Shown piece after piece: positions 45,484 through 54,237 of a DNA stretch of 64,000 nucleotides. The notes beneath the pieces were generated by a model. The model was given only the letters and a program-made list of their open reading frames with translations. It did no database searches and was not told where the DNA came from. Each line of letters opens with the position of its first letter. Position 1 is the stretch's first letter. The stretch is from Acidobacteriota bacterium (GTDB taxonomy: Bacteria > Acidobacteriota > Terriglobia > Bryobacterales > Bryobacteraceae), in the NCBI GenBank assembly GCA_017307505.1, contig JAFKEE010000017.1:310001-374000 (forward strand). The letters run 5' to 3'. The translations under genes and the position numbers were made by a program.

Positions 45484-45617
45484 GTTGTGTCTTCGCACTG
45501 GCACGGGTAGCCGGATGGGGGCGAATGCCGGAAGAAGCGAGCCGAAACCCCTGTATCGATTTTGGAAACGCGTTTCGTTCCGGAGACATCTTTCGGGTGT
45601 CCGGCAAGGAGGCTCAC

Positions 45618-46448
45618 ATGAAATCGGCAAAGTGGTTGGCTCCCGCGATTATGGCGGTTGTAGCGCTCCCGGGATGGGGCCGGTATGAAGAGACCAGACG
45701 CGCCGAGATGCGTGGTGGTGGGGATCATGGCAAGTGCACGATCGAGGTGGAAGTCGATCAGGCAGCCGAGATCGCTGTGATTGGCGACACCGGCATCATC
45801 CGGACGCTGTCCGGCTCGCCGGCGCACTGGCGCAGGCTGGTGTGCAACGCTCCGCTGCCGAGCAATCCGTATGATTTCCGGTTTCGCGGCATTGACGGAC
45901 GAGGCGATGTGAACCTGGTGCAGCAGCCTGGCCGCGGGCGTCCGGCTGTCGTGCGGATCTTCGATCGCAAGGGGGGCCGGGAAGGCTATACCTTCGATCT
46001 GGAGTGGCGCGGCGGCGACTATGACAATCGCGGACGGGGCCGTGGTTTCTGGGATGGCAACGATCGCGGCTACGACCGGGACGACCGGAGGTTTGACCGC
46101 GACGACCGGCGCTTTGACCGGGACGACATCTCGTGGAACAACGACCTGCGTTATCGCGGCCGTGGCGACGGCTACTTCTCCGACGCCTCCGGCGGCCGGA
46201 ACCGCCTGTACAACTGCGACGTGAATATCGCTCGAGGCGGAAATGTCTTCGTGTCGTTCGATTCGGACCGGCGCGGCCGGGTGGCCCTGAACGGCCGGAT
46301 TATCCGCATGGAAGGCGACCGCGTGGTGGCGCGGATGTCGGGTCCCGGATTCGGTGGCCTGATGTACCTCGAGACCAACCGTCGTGATCGCGTGAAGGAG
46401 ATCCGCATGGATCTCGACGGCCGTGGTGAATTGCGCTGGCGCGATTAG
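45618..46448 (+). CDS. Exported hypothetical protein with Arg/Asp-rich heptad repeats
   Basis: 276 residues from ATG 45618 with an ideal AAGGAGG 5 nt upstream, then a signal MKSAKWLAPAIMAVVALPG. The N-terminal half looks like an all-beta domain (HGKCTIEVEVDQAAEIAVIG...). The middle is charged and low-complexity: RGFWDGNDRGYDRDD followed by two or more RRFDRDD units, which could be a flexible linker or a cation or polyanion binder. The C-terminal part is again beta-rich. I recognise no family. The upstream long spacer with a small hairpin suggests monocistronic regulation. Confidence 0.75.
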   Translation: MKSAKWLAPAIMAVVALPGWGRYEETRRAEMRGGGDHGKCTIEVEVDQAAEIAVIGDTGIIRTLSGSPAHWRRLVCNAPLPSNPYDFRFRGIDGRGDVNLVQQPGRGRPAVVRIFDRKGGREGYTFDLEWRGGDYDNRGRGRGFWDGNDRGYDRDDRRFDRDDRRFDRDDISWNNDLRYRGRGDGYFSDASGGRNRLYNCDVNIARGGNVFVSFDSDRRGRVALNGRIIRMEGDRVVARMSGPGFGGLMYLETNRRDRVKEIRMDLDGRGELRWRD

Positions 46449-46457
46449 ACTAAGGGC

Positions 46458-46856
46458 ATGTCCGTTGTTTCCTTGATCGAATACGCGGAGGCCTCCGCGG
46501 AAGTCCGGGCCGTTTTTGATGACATCATGGCCACCCGCAAGGTGGACAGCGTCAACAATTTCTGGAAGGCCCTGGCGAACCATCCGGCCACGCTCCGGCA
46601 GGTGTGGGAGGAAGTGAAGGCCGTGATGGCACCCGGCGCGCTGGATCCTCTTGTGAAAGAGATGATCTACGTCGCCGTCAGCGCCACTAACGGCTGCGAG
46701 TACTGTACTTACTCTCACACCGCCGGGGCGCGGGCCAAAGGGATGACCGAAGAGATGCTGGGCGAGGTGCTGGCCGTAGCATCGCTGGCAAACAAGACGA
46801 ACCGGTTGGCGAATGGATACAGGGTTCCGGTGGATGAGCAGTTCCGAAGGTCGTAG
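46458..46856 (+). CDS. Carboxymuconolactone decarboxylase-family (AhpD-like) protein
   Basis: 132 residues. CEYCTYSH provides the CxxC plus downstream His used by AhpD-like peroxidase or disulphide reductases; the all-helical fold is indicated by FWKALANHPATLRQVWEEVK and MIYVAVSATNGCEYC. Members relay reducing power to peroxiredoxins or act in aromatic catabolism. It lies 10 bp after the preceding exported gene and overlaps the next by about 23 bp. Cytoplasmic, no signal. Confidence 0.85.
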   Translation: MSVVSLIEYAEASAEVRAVFDDIMATRKVDSVNNFWKALANHPATLRQVWEEVKAVMAPGALDPLVKEMIYVAVSATNGCEYCTYSHTAGARAKGMTEEMLGEVLAVASLANKTNRLANGYRVPVDEQFRRS

Positions 46857-47667
46857 AATTCGCGTTGTTGTCCGGCGCGCAGTCGGCGTTCTGGCTTTGG
46901 CCGGCGGTGTGCTGTTCGCGCAGGCTCCAGCTGAATCCATCGCAGACCGGGCTCGCGCCCGGCAGTTGGCCATGGGCCGGGAGTATGCCCGGCAGTTGCG
47001 CGGCGAGACGGTCGTGCTGGAGAACGAGGCCGTGCGGAGTTATGTGGACCGCGTGGGCCGGATGCTGGCGGCGCAGATGCCGGGTCCCCAGCCTGCGTTC
47101 GAGTTCACGGTGGCGGAGATGACCGCGTGTCCAGCGACACAGGAACCGGCGGCTCTGCCCGGCGGGTTTGTGTTCTTCCCTGCCCGCCTGGTGGCTGCTG
47201 CTCGGAACGAGAGTGAGTTCGCGGCCGTGGTGGCGCATGCGGTCGCCCATGAGGTGCTGCACCGAAAGCCGGTGCGTCCGCCGGAAGGCGGCACCACAAT
47301 GCCGATCGTGATGATGGGCGGGTGGACCGGCGATTGCCGGGGCCGGCAGAGCGTTCCAATCGGATTTGCGGTGGCGCTGAAGAAGCAGGAGCGGGAAGCC
47401 GATGCGCTGGCCTGGAAGGCGCTGGAGGCGAGCGGGTTTGATCCGGGTGCGCTCAACGGCTACGTGCAGCGAATGGTGGAATCGGCCCAGACCGATGCTC
47501 AGCGTCGGGAGCAGGAAGAGCGGTTCGCTGCGCTGCCCGCGCTAGAGGCCGCGGCGACAAAGCAGGATAGCGTTGATTTCGAGATCGCGCGAGCGGAGAT
47601 CCGACGGTTTGTCGAGGCGCAAACGATCCAGCGGCGGCGGCCATCGCTGATAGGCAGTAAGAGATAA
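46834..47667 (+). CDS. M48-like metalloprotease homologue with altered active-site register
   Basis: 277 residues with a signal-like N-terminus (VVRRAVGVLALAGGVLFAQ). The M48 layout is visible: PGGFVFFPARLV, the helix with the zinc motif, and the third ligand in KKQEREADALAWKALE (Glu186 and Asp190). In relatives the helix reads AHEIAHxxxRH; here it is VVAHAVAHEVLHRK, so the aligned catalytic Glu is Ala136, yet an HEVLH occurs one turn later (139-143). This is either a register-shifted HExxH or a dead homologue. The start at 46834 overlaps the AhpD gene by 23 bp; ATG 46813 is an alternative. Confidence 0.75.
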   Translation: MSSSEGRRIRVVVRRAVGVLALAGGVLFAQAPAESIADRARARQLAMGREYARQLRGETVVLENEAVRSYVDRVGRMLAAQMPGPQPAFEFTVAEMTACPATQEPAALPGGFVFFPARLVAAARNESEFAAVVAHAVAHEVLHRKPVRPPEGGTTMPIVMMGGWTGDCRGRQSVPIGFAVALKKQEREADALAWKALEASGFDPGALNGYVQRMVESAQTDAQRREQEERFAALPALEAAATKQDSVDFEIARAEIRRFVEAQTIQRRRPSLIGSKR

Positions 47668-47877
47668 CGAACAAGCGGAGGAGTGGATTCCGCAGGCCGG
47701 GATGCCCTCATTTCTGGAATCCGGTCATATGAGGTTCGCTGCCGCGCGGCTCCCTCGTCCTCATCGCCCCCACAAGGCTGCCTTCATTGAACAAAAAGTG
47801 CAGATTGCGGAATCCCCGGAATACCAATGCCCATCCTAGATAGGGACCAACGATCCGCCATTGGAAACGGAGCATAA

Positions 47878-48618
47878 ATGTCACAGCTAGCAGGCAAGGT
47901 CGCACTCGTCACGGGTGCGTCCCGAGGAATTGGAGCGGCCATCGCGAAAAGGCTCGCGCAGGATGGCGCGAGCGTCGCCATTACGTATGCCACTTCACCC
48001 GAGAAGGCGGAAGAGGTGGTGAAGTCCATCGAAGCCGCCGGAGGCAAGGCGCTGGCGATCCAGGCGGATAGCGGTGACCCTGCTGCGGTGAAAGGGGCTG
48101 TGGCCTTCGCCGCCGAGAAGTTTGGACGCCTGGATATCCTCGTGAACAATGCGGGCGTGGCTTTTATGGCTCCGATTGGTGAATTCCCGGAGGAGCAGTT
48201 CGAGCGGCTGCTGGCTGTGAATGTGCGCGGCGTCTTCAGTGCAACCAGGGAGGCGGTCCGGCACATGAGCGATGGCGGCCGGATTATCATGATCGGGAGC
48301 ATCAATGGGGATTTCGTGCCGTTCATCGGCGGTTCCGTTTATGCGCTGACCAAAGCAGCCATCTCGGGATTCACTCACGGCCTGGCGCGCGATCTCGGCT
48401 CAAGGGGCATCACGGTCAACAACCTGCAACCGGGCCCGGTGGACACAGACTTGAACCCGGCGGGTGGACCCCATGCCGCGGGCCTGAAGGCCATGATGGC
48501 GCTGCAGCGGTTCGGCCAGGCGAGCGAAATCGCCGCGCTGGTCTCGCTGCTGGCGGGCCCTGAGGGCGGCTACATCACCGGCGCAAGCCTCAACATCGAC
48601 GGCGGTTTCAGCGCCTGA
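47878..48618 (+). CDS. Short-chain dehydrogenase/reductase
   Basis: 246 residues, classical SDR: TGASRGIGAAIA (cofactor loop), DILVNNAGVAF, a catalytic Ser in MIGSINGDF and YALTK (Tyr/Lys). The C-terminal SLNIDGGFSA is standard. It resembles 3-oxoacyl-[ACP] reductase-type SDRs and probably uses NADP(H). The substrate is unspecified. GGAG 6 nt upstream supports ATG 47878. Its ~210-bp upstream spacer shows no clear promoter. Confidence 0.92.
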   Translation: MSQLAGKVALVTGASRGIGAAIAKRLAQDGASVAITYATSPEKAEEVVKSIEAAGGKALAIQADSGDPAAVKGAVAFAAEKFGRLDILVNNAGVAFMAPIGEFPEEQFERLLAVNVRGVFSATREAVRHMSDGGRIIMIGSINGDFVPFIGGSVYALTKAAISGFTHGLARDLGSRGITVNNLQPGPVDTDLNPAGGPHAAGLKAMMALQRFGQASEIAALVSLLAGPEGGYITGASLNIDGGFSA

Positions 48619-48707
48619 TCCCCGGGCTGATTCCCGAACCCGACACTTTCGATACCCAGACCTGATTCTGCCAATGCAGTAATAATGTCAGGCAGAGGTC
48701 TCGGGTT

Positions 48708-49430
48708 ATGGTCAGCGAGCAGGAACCAACGCCGCGCGCAGCGCGGACAGGCATTCCACGGCAGGCAGCCCTCGTCAAATACTTCGTCATGACGTTTGTG
48801 GAGTTCTCGATCCTGAGACTGGTATCAGGGAGAGGGGACTGGTACAGAGCCTGGGTATACGTGGCGATCAAGCTGGGGGCGCAGATGGCGGTGGGCCAGA
48901 TCATCCTGCGGAAGCATCCCGACCTGCTGGCGGAACGGTCGCGCATGCAGCAGGGCACCAAGAGTTGGGACAAATGGCTGGCGGTGCTGGTTGCCCTGGT
49001 GGGCCCGATGTCCATGTGGGTGGTGGCGGCTCTGGAAGCCCGCTGGATCTGGCCCCTGCGTGTCGGCATAGGTTACTCCCTGGCCGGCTTTGTGGTTTGC
49101 CTGCTCGGCATCGTTCTCACCGCCTGGGCGATGATTTCGAACCGGTTCTTCGCGGCTACGGTGCGTATTCAGGAAGATCGCGGCCAGGTGGTTGTCGATC
49201 AGGGTCCGTATGGCTATGTGCGCCATCCCGGCTATGTGGGTGCCTTGGTGTTTACGCTGGCATCGCCCATTGCGATGGGTTCCTGGTATGCGCTGATTCC
49301 GGCGGCGTTCACGGCGACCGTCCTGGTGGTGCGCACGGCGCTGGAGGATGGGACTCTGAAGGCAGAACTTGCCGGGTATGCGGAGTATGCCGGCCGGGTG
49401 CGGGCGAGGCTGATTCCAGGCATCTGGTAA
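48708..49430 (+). CDS. Isoprenylcysteine carboxyl-methyltransferase-like (ICMT/PEMT) membrane protein
   Basis: 240 residues, ~5 TM helices. The C-terminal family motif is clear: VVDQGPYGYVRHPGYVGAL and later ELAGYAEYAGRVRARLIPGIW, matching the 'methyltransferase family protein' of ICMT/PEMT type, which uses SAM to methylate lipid-like or thiol substrates at the membrane. Eukaryotic ICMT methylates prenylated proteins; bacterial substrates are mostly unknown. It faces the polyamine/FAD operon convergently, 5 bp from its end. Confidence 0.88.
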   Translation: MVSEQEPTPRAARTGIPRQAALVKYFVMTFVEFSILRLVSGRGDWYRAWVYVAIKLGAQMAVGQIILRKHPDLLAERSRMQQGTKSWDKWLAVLVALVGPMSMWVVAALEARWIWPLRVGIGYSLAGFVVCLLGIVLTAWAMISNRFFAATVRIQEDRGQVVVDQGPYGYVRHPGYVGALVFTLASPIAMGSWYALIPAAFTATVLVVRTALEDGTLKAELAGYAEYAGRVRARLIPGIW

Positions 49431-49434
49431 CGGG

Positions 49435-50946
49435 CTAGCCCACCAGGCGCAGGACATGCTCCGCCGCCTTCACGCCGCGGTACTGCGCTTCTTCAAACAG
49501 AGACAATCCGCTGAGGTCGCAGTTCGCATAGACCAGCGATCCGGAAAGCTTCGCACGGCGCTGCCGTTCGGGATGGAAGATCGTGCCGGGCAGCGGGCGC
49601 GGCATGGCATGACCGATGCGAAAGATATCCATGCGTTTCACGCATTGGCGGATGTCCGGATGGGCCCGCTCGAGGTCGGCGAAGATCTTCTCTTTCCACC
49701 AGTTCCAATCGCCGCCCAGCAGGATGCGGCGCTGATCGGCGGCATTGCCATCGGCGAGGGCCCAGTAGAAGGTCCAGACGGTCTCCGGTTGGTGCATCGC
49801 CACGCTCTGGTGGGTCGCGATGACATAGCCCAGCGCCGGCGAACTGTAGATCACATTGTCCCAGGCATACTCCAGCCCTTTGTTGGCGGGCCAGCGGTCG
49901 AGCGTGAGATTCGCGGTGAGCCAGGGCGCGGAGTCGATGGGCCAGCGCGGCGGGGCAGGTTCCATCAGCCACGGGGCCAGGAACGTCGGGGCGGCGTAGA
50001 TCACGAAGTCGGCTTCGTAGAGTGTCTTCTCGGTGAGGATCTCCCAACGGCGGCCCGCCGGCTGGATGCGATAGACCATCGAGCCGGTTCGTACATACTT
50101 GCCGAGCTTCGCCAGCAGTTTTTTGACGATCCAGCCATTGCCCTCAGGCCAGGTGAGCGGCCCTTTGTCTTCCGGCGCCCGGGCGGCGAAGTAGTGGAGG
50201 CCGGCCCAGGCGGAGATCTGCTCGGCATGGGTACCGTAGTCGTCACGCGTCGAGTAATCGATGAACCACTTCAGGTAGGGCGAGTAGAGCCCCTCGCGCC
50301 GCATCCATTCGCCCATGGTGACGCGGTCCAACTGGCGTTCTCGATCGGTCGACTTCGCCATCCCCTCTTCCATCGGAATGCGGAAAGCTCCGGAGGCGTG
50401 GAATTCGGCGATTCGCTCTTCAAAGTGTTTGAACTGGCGGGCATCGTCGGCGGTCAGACCGATCGCCGGTTCGATGCTGTCCTGCCAGCGCCCGTGCAGG
50501 AACAGGCGCTCCTGCGGAGAGTGGCAGAGCCAGCGCTCGCTCCAGACGCCATCCTGCAGGAGGCCGAGCTCTTCACAAAGCTCGCGAACCAGCGTCTCGT
50601 TCTTATCCGGCACCGGCAGGTAGTGGGCCGCCCAGGGATAAGCGGAGATTTCGTTCTGGCCGGACCGCGCATTGCCGCCAGCCTGCTGCTCCATCTCGAG
50701 CAGGACGAAGTTGTGGAAGCCGCGCTTGTCCAGGCGCCACGCCGCGGAAAGGCCGGCCACGCCGCCGCCGACAATGACGACTGGCACCTTTACGCGCTCA
50801 CGCGGGGCCGCCAGGCGGGCATGATCGCGCAGCAGGTGCCCGCGTTCCTGGGATTCGAAGACAAAACCGCCTTCGGTTTTCCGGTCAGTCTTGGGGGCCA
50901 GGCCGACCAGGGCGGAGGCTCCGAACTCGCGCCGCGTTGGCTTCAT
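49435..50946 (-). CDS. Exported FAD-dependent amine-oxidase-like protein
   Basis: 503 residues with a Tat-like signal (PTRREFGASALVGLA) at the chosen ATG 50946. The FAD-binding Rossmann motif is VVIVGGGVAGLSAAWRL, followed by LLEMEQQAGGNARSG, as in flavin amine oxidases/protoporphyrinogen-oxidase-like enzymes. It could oxidise a polyamine or aminopropyl product, which fits its place as the last gene of the operon, overlapping the spermidine synthase stop by ATGA. However, the substrate site is not identified, and many FAD-monoamine-type homologues act on other amines or carotenoids. Confidence 0.8.
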   Translation of the reverse strand: MKPTRREFGASALVGLAPKTDRKTEGGFVFESQERGHLLRDHARLAAPRERVKVPVVIVGGGVAGLSAAWRLDKRGFHNFVLLEMEQQAGGNARSGQNEISAYPWAAHYLPVPDKNETLVRELCEELGLLQDGVWSERWLCHSPQERLFLHGRWQDSIEPAIGLTADDARQFKHFEERIAEFHASGAFRIPMEEGMAKSTDRERQLDRVTMGEWMRREGLYSPYLKWFIDYSTRDDYGTHAEQISAWAGLHYFAARAPEDKGPLTWPEGNGWIVKKLLAKLGKYVRTGSMVYRIQPAGRRWEILTEKTLYEADFVIYAAPTFLAPWLMEPAPPRWPIDSAPWLTANLTLDRWPANKGLEYAWDNVIYSSPALGYVIATHQSVAMHQPETVWTFYWALADGNAADQRRILLGGDWNWWKEKIFADLERAHPDIRQCVKRMDIFRIGHAMPRPLPGTIFHPERQRRAKLSGSLVYANCDLSGLSLFEEAQYRGVKAAEHVLRLVG

Positions 50947-52439
50947 CGCACGATTTCGCGCCACTCACGGTCGTAGTAGCGCACCAGGCTCTGATCGTTG
51001 AGACGGTTGGGCTCCACCGGCACGGGCGCCAGATCCGGCGGGAAGTCGAACAACTCGGTCACGTTCTTGGTCGTGAGGAACTTCAGTCCGGAGGGCAGTT
51101 GTGTCGGTGGGCGCCAATCGCCCTGGGTGCCGATGACGTAGCCCCATTCCCCGAAAGAAGGAACGTAGACGTGATAGGCATGGACATTGAATCCGGCCTG
51201 TTTCATGGTCTCGTTGATACACCAGAAGGATTGCCGCGCGAACATCGGGGATGTGGACTGGACCACGGCCACGCCGTTCTGGGCCAGGTGGTGCTTCAGT
51301 AAGCGGTAGAACGCGGTGGTGTAGAGCTTGCCCAGCGAGTAGTTGTTCGGATCCGGGAAATCGACGGCGATGAAGTCGTAGAGTTCCTCGTTCTTCTCGA
51401 GCCACGGGAAGGCGTCGGCATTCACGATGTGGACTTTCGAGTTCTTGAACGAGCCGCCGTTCAACTGAACCAGCAGAGGATGGGTGGAGAACTGGCGCGT
51501 CATCTCGGGATCGAGATCGACCAGGGTGATGGACTCCAGGCCCGGATACTTCAGCATTTCGCGGACGGCCAGCCCGTCGCCGCCGCCCAGCACCAGCGCG
51601 CGCTTCGCGCCGGGAATGGAGGCCAGTCCGGGGTGCACCAGGCATTCGTGATATCGGTACTCGTCGCGCGAGCTGAACTGCAGGTGCGAATTCAGGTAGA
51701 GGCGATAGTCCTGTTTCCACTTGGTCAGCACGATGCGCTGGTAGGGTGTGGTCTTCGAGAAGATCACGTCGTCGGCATAGAGGGCGGCATCGGCGGTGTC
51801 GGTGATGTGGTCAGCGGCCACCATGCCGCCGCCGAGAATGAGCACGACCACGGCACAGACGGCCCGCTGCAGCAGCGGCGAAGGCAGGTGCTCCTTGAAA
51901 AGGAATGTGGACCACAGGGCAACGCCGGCGTTGACCAGGCCGAACAGGACGGCGCTGCGCACCATGCCCATCTTCGGCACCAGGAACAGGGGGAACAGCA
52001 GCGAAGCGCCCAGGGCGCCCATGTAGTCGAAGGTGAGGACATTGGCGACAAGTTCCTTGAACTGGAAGCGCTCGCGCAGGATGCGCATGAGCAGCGGGAT
52101 TTCCAGTCCCACCAGGATGCCAATGGCGATCACGAGCGCATAGAGCAGGAACCGGAAGCCGGTGGTGTAGGTAAAGGAGAGAAACAGGATGGTGGAGGAG
52201 AAGCCGCCCAACAGCCCCACCATGAGTTCGATGGTGATGAAGCGCGACACCAGAGCGCGGTCGATGAAGCGCGACAGCCAGCTGCCGATACCCATCGCAA
52301 ACAGGTAGCTGCCGATGATCGTGCTGAACTGCAGCACGCTGTCGCCAAGCAGGTAGCTGGCCAGCGTGCCGGCGATCAGTTCATAGATCAGGCCGCAGGC
52401 CGCGATCAGAAAGACGGAAAGGAAGAGAACCAGCGCCAT
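50943..52439 (-). CDS. speE: Membrane-fused spermidine synthase (polyamine aminopropyltransferase)
   Basis: 498 residues. The first ~220 form a membrane domain with about seven helices. The C-terminal domain is a spermidine-synthase fold: VLGGGDGLAVREML (SAM/dcSAM site), LVDLDPEMTRQF, IVNADAFPWL, and the catalytic Asp in DFPDPNNYSLGKLYTTAFY. It would transfer aminopropyl from decarboxylated SAM to an amine. The partner SAM decarboxylase (speD) is in the same operon. Membrane-fused spermidine synthases are known in other bacteria; the aminopropyl acceptor here may not be putrescine. Confidence 0.93.
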   Translation of the reverse strand: MALVLFLSVFLIAACGLIYELIAGTLASYLLGDSVLQFSTIIGSYLFAMGIGSWLSRFIDRALVSRFITIELMVGLLGGFSSTILFLSFTYTTGFRFLLYALVIAIGILVGLEIPLLMRILRERFQFKELVANVLTFDYMGALGASLLFPLFLVPKMGMVRSAVLFGLVNAGVALWSTFLFKEHLPSPLLQRAVCAVVVLILGGGMVAADHITDTADAALYADDVIFSKTTPYQRIVLTKWKQDYRLYLNSHLQFSSRDEYRYHECLVHPGLASIPGAKRALVLGGGDGLAVREMLKYPGLESITLVDLDPEMTRQFSTHPLLVQLNGGSFKNSKVHIVNADAFPWLEKNEELYDFIAVDFPDPNNYSLGKLYTTAFYRLLKHHLAQNGVAVVQSTSPMFARQSFWCINETMKQAGFNVHAYHVYVPSFGEWGYVIGTQGDWRPPTQLPSGLKFLTTKNVTELFDFPPDLAPVPVEPNRLNDQSLVRYYDREWREIVR

Positions 52440-52478
52440 GAAGGGACGTGTGCCCGGCCCGCAGGCACGGGCCTCCGT

Positions 52479-52694
52479 TTAGTGGACAGCCGAGGCGACG
52501 ATAATCGCGATGCCCAGCGCCATCAGCCCTGCAAAGATCGCCAGCGCCGTGTTCTGTTTCTCCACGATCTCTTTCCAGAGATCGTACGGGGTGATCTTGT
52601 CCCACGTGATGAAGCTCACTACGAGAATCACCACGCCGACCACGGCATAGATGAGCGCGTTGATCAACGAACCGAGATGGAATTCAATGCCCAT
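52479..52694 (-). CDS. DUF350 family small membrane protein
   Basis: 71 residues from ATG 52694 with AAGGAAA just upstream. Two TM helices (LINALIYAVVGVVILVVSF and LAIFAGLMALGIAIIVASAV) separated by a short loop TWDKITPYDLWKEIVEKQN, which contains the DUF350-type 'T.Y.L..E..E..N.A..I..G' pattern. DUF350 includes the E. coli YjfL-type proteins, thought to be membrane stress-linked. It lies between a tiny membrane protein and the spermidine synthase. Confidence 0.85.
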   Translation of the reverse strand: MGIEFHLGSLINALIYAVVGVVILVVSFITWDKITPYDLWKEIVEKQNTALAIFAGLMALGIAIIVASAVH

Positions 52695-52726
52695 GTGTTT
52701 CCTTTCCTCATTCTTGCAGCGATGCG

Positions 52727-52912
52727 CTACTTGCCGCCAAACCAGTGTGGCAGATAGCCGTAGTGCGAGCGGTAGACGCCCGGATTCTCGCGAACGGACT
52801 TGGGGATATTTTTCACTTCGTTGATGGAGGACAGGCTGAAGCCGGTCCACTGTCCCACCGAGACCATACCCAGCAGGACCATCCCATAGAGCGTGTAAAG
52901 TGGGTTCTTCAT
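52727..52912 (-). CDS. Small membrane protein of the polyamine/DUF4178 operon
   Basis: 61 residues. One N-terminal TM helix (LYTLYGMVLLGMVSVGQWTG), then a soluble tail SSINEVKNIPKSVRENPG and an aromatic C-terminus YRSHYGYLPHWFGG. Its ATG overlaps the DUF4178 stop by one base (TGATG), so it is almost certainly translated with it. No known family is recognised. The single-TM plus short tail suggests an assembly or adaptor subunit. Confidence 0.75.
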   Translation of the reverse strand: MKNPLYTLYGMVLLGMVSVGQWTGFSLSSINEVKNIPKSVRENPGVYRSHYGYLPHWFGGK

Positions 52913-54237
52913 CAGTCGTCGTCTCCGCTGCTGGAGGAGGACGGAGCGTAATCACTCTCCGACCAGCGCCTCCCCTCGAAAGCCATTGACCGGATCCCCG
53001 TCAGAATCGGCGGGATCAGCAACAACGGCAGGGCGAGCCAGAACAGCCACGTACTGGGCACGTCGCGCCGCACCGTGACCTCGTAGTTCATCGTCATGCC
53101 CAAAGCCGCCGTGGCCGATGCCTGTGCATCCATTTCGGGTTCGATCCGCAGATAGTACCGGCCGGCCGGGACCCTGGGCAGAACCACACTGTCCTTCGCC
53201 TTGCCTTCCGACCACGAGCCATCGCTGTCGCGCCCGCTGTAGTAGCTCACTTCACGGCCGAAGTCGAATCCCTGCGAGCCGTCCTCGCGGAGCAGCGCGA
53301 GGCTGAAGTAGGCCCAGTTGTTCTTGAGATCCGTACTCAGCTCGACTTCCACATTGCCGCGCCCGGGCACATCGAATGGCTGCGTCACGAAGGAGTGCTC
53401 ACCCGGTACCGCCTGGGCGAAGTGGAAGCTCTGGTCGAAGATCACCTTGTTGCTGGCGCTGAACGTGAAGTACGCCAGCAGCACAGCCCAAACCGCACTC
53501 AGCAGTAGGAAGGTACGCCAGGAGGAGCGTACTTTGCCCTGGTAGGGAGACGGCTGGTTGGCGTAAACGCCCTGCGGAGACGGCAGCTTCGTCTTGAGCT
53601 GGAACGACTGCTCGATCTCGCTACCCGGGATGTAGGTACCGAACGACCAGTTGACCTCACCCTCGGTCTGCTCGGACGACATCATGTAAGGCGGGGCAAT
53701 GTAATCGTCGACGGTGTTCGTCTCGCCGACCCGCACCGCCCACGGGAATTCGCCCATCACAAACGCCGTGCGGGCGACCGCGTTCTGAAAATGTTTGTAG
53801 GAGACGTTGTTGTAGCTGACGGCCTTGCGCCCGCCCATAGTAGTGAACGCCGGCAGGCCGTGCACCGTCAGCACATCGTTCCAATGCCCGTCGTACTGCG
53901 TCAGGTAGCGGAAGCCCTTGAACGGATTGAACAGCAGGTACTCGTGCCACGAATACTCCACTCCGTCGGCATTGATGGACCGCACCTGGAAGCCGATGAC
54001 CTCGTACGGGACTCCGCGATACTTCCCGCGGGTGCCCAGCGGAATCAACGGCCGCACGCGCAGGCGCTCGTCGAACTGCTGGAGGATCTGGAGTTCCGGC
54101 GTGGTGGGATCAATAATGCTGCAGCATTGCACGCACACCGCGCTGCGCGTGTGCGCGAAGCCGCGCAGTTCGATATTCCCGCCACAATTCGGGCAATTGA
54201 TGGCCTTCGGTTTCGGGACGCGGGACGGCGCTACCAT
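52912..54237 (-). CDS. DUF4178-like zinc-ribbon protein with C-terminal membrane anchor
   Basis: 441 residues. An N-terminal zinc ribbon (CPNCGGNIELRGF...CVQCC), then a DUF4178-type beta domain (RGKYRGVPYEVIGFQVRS, SWHEYLLFNPFKGFRYL), a TM helix near residue 245 (FLLLSAVWAVLLAYFTFS), a periplasmic beta-sandwich-like stretch (VEVELSTDLKNNWAYFSLALL), and a C-terminal TM (STWLFWLALPLLLIPPILT) ending in an acidic SSSSSGDDD tail. It therefore links the cytoplasm and periplasm. It overlaps the following small gene by one base and the preceding zinc-ribbon protein by 7 bp. Function is unknown. Confidence 0.8.
   Translation of the reverse strand: MVAPSRVPKPKAINCPNCGGNIELRGFAHTRSAVCVQCCSIIDPTTPELQILQQFDERLRVRPLIPLGTRGKYRGVPYEVIGFQVRSINADGVEYSWHEYLLFNPFKGFRYLTQYDGHWNDVLTVHGLPAFTTMGGRKAVSYNNVSYKHFQNAVARTAFVMGEFPWAVRVGETNTVDDYIAPPYMMSSEQTEGEVNWSFGTYIPGSEIEQSFQLKTKLPSPQGVYANQPSPYQGKVRSSWRTFLLLSAVWAVLLAYFTFSASNKVIFDQSFHFAQAVPGEHSFVTQPFDVPGRGNVEVELSTDLKNNWAYFSLALLREDGSQGFDFGREVSYYSGRDSDGSWSEGKAKDSVVLPRVPAGRYYLRIEPEMDAQASATAALGMTMNYEVTVRRDVPSTWLFWLALPLLLIPPILTGIRSMAFEGRRWSESDYAPSSSSSGDDD

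Noticed and set aside
45484-45617. Possible riboswitch (c-di-GMP-like) before the RRFDRDD protein gene
   Set aside because: Some GGCA/AGCCG-like words, but the order and pairing do not match a known consensus.
44103-46973. Very long (~956 codon) minus-strand open frame across three plus-strand genes
   Set aside because: Crosses a terminator and three well-supported genes; biased composition without motifs.
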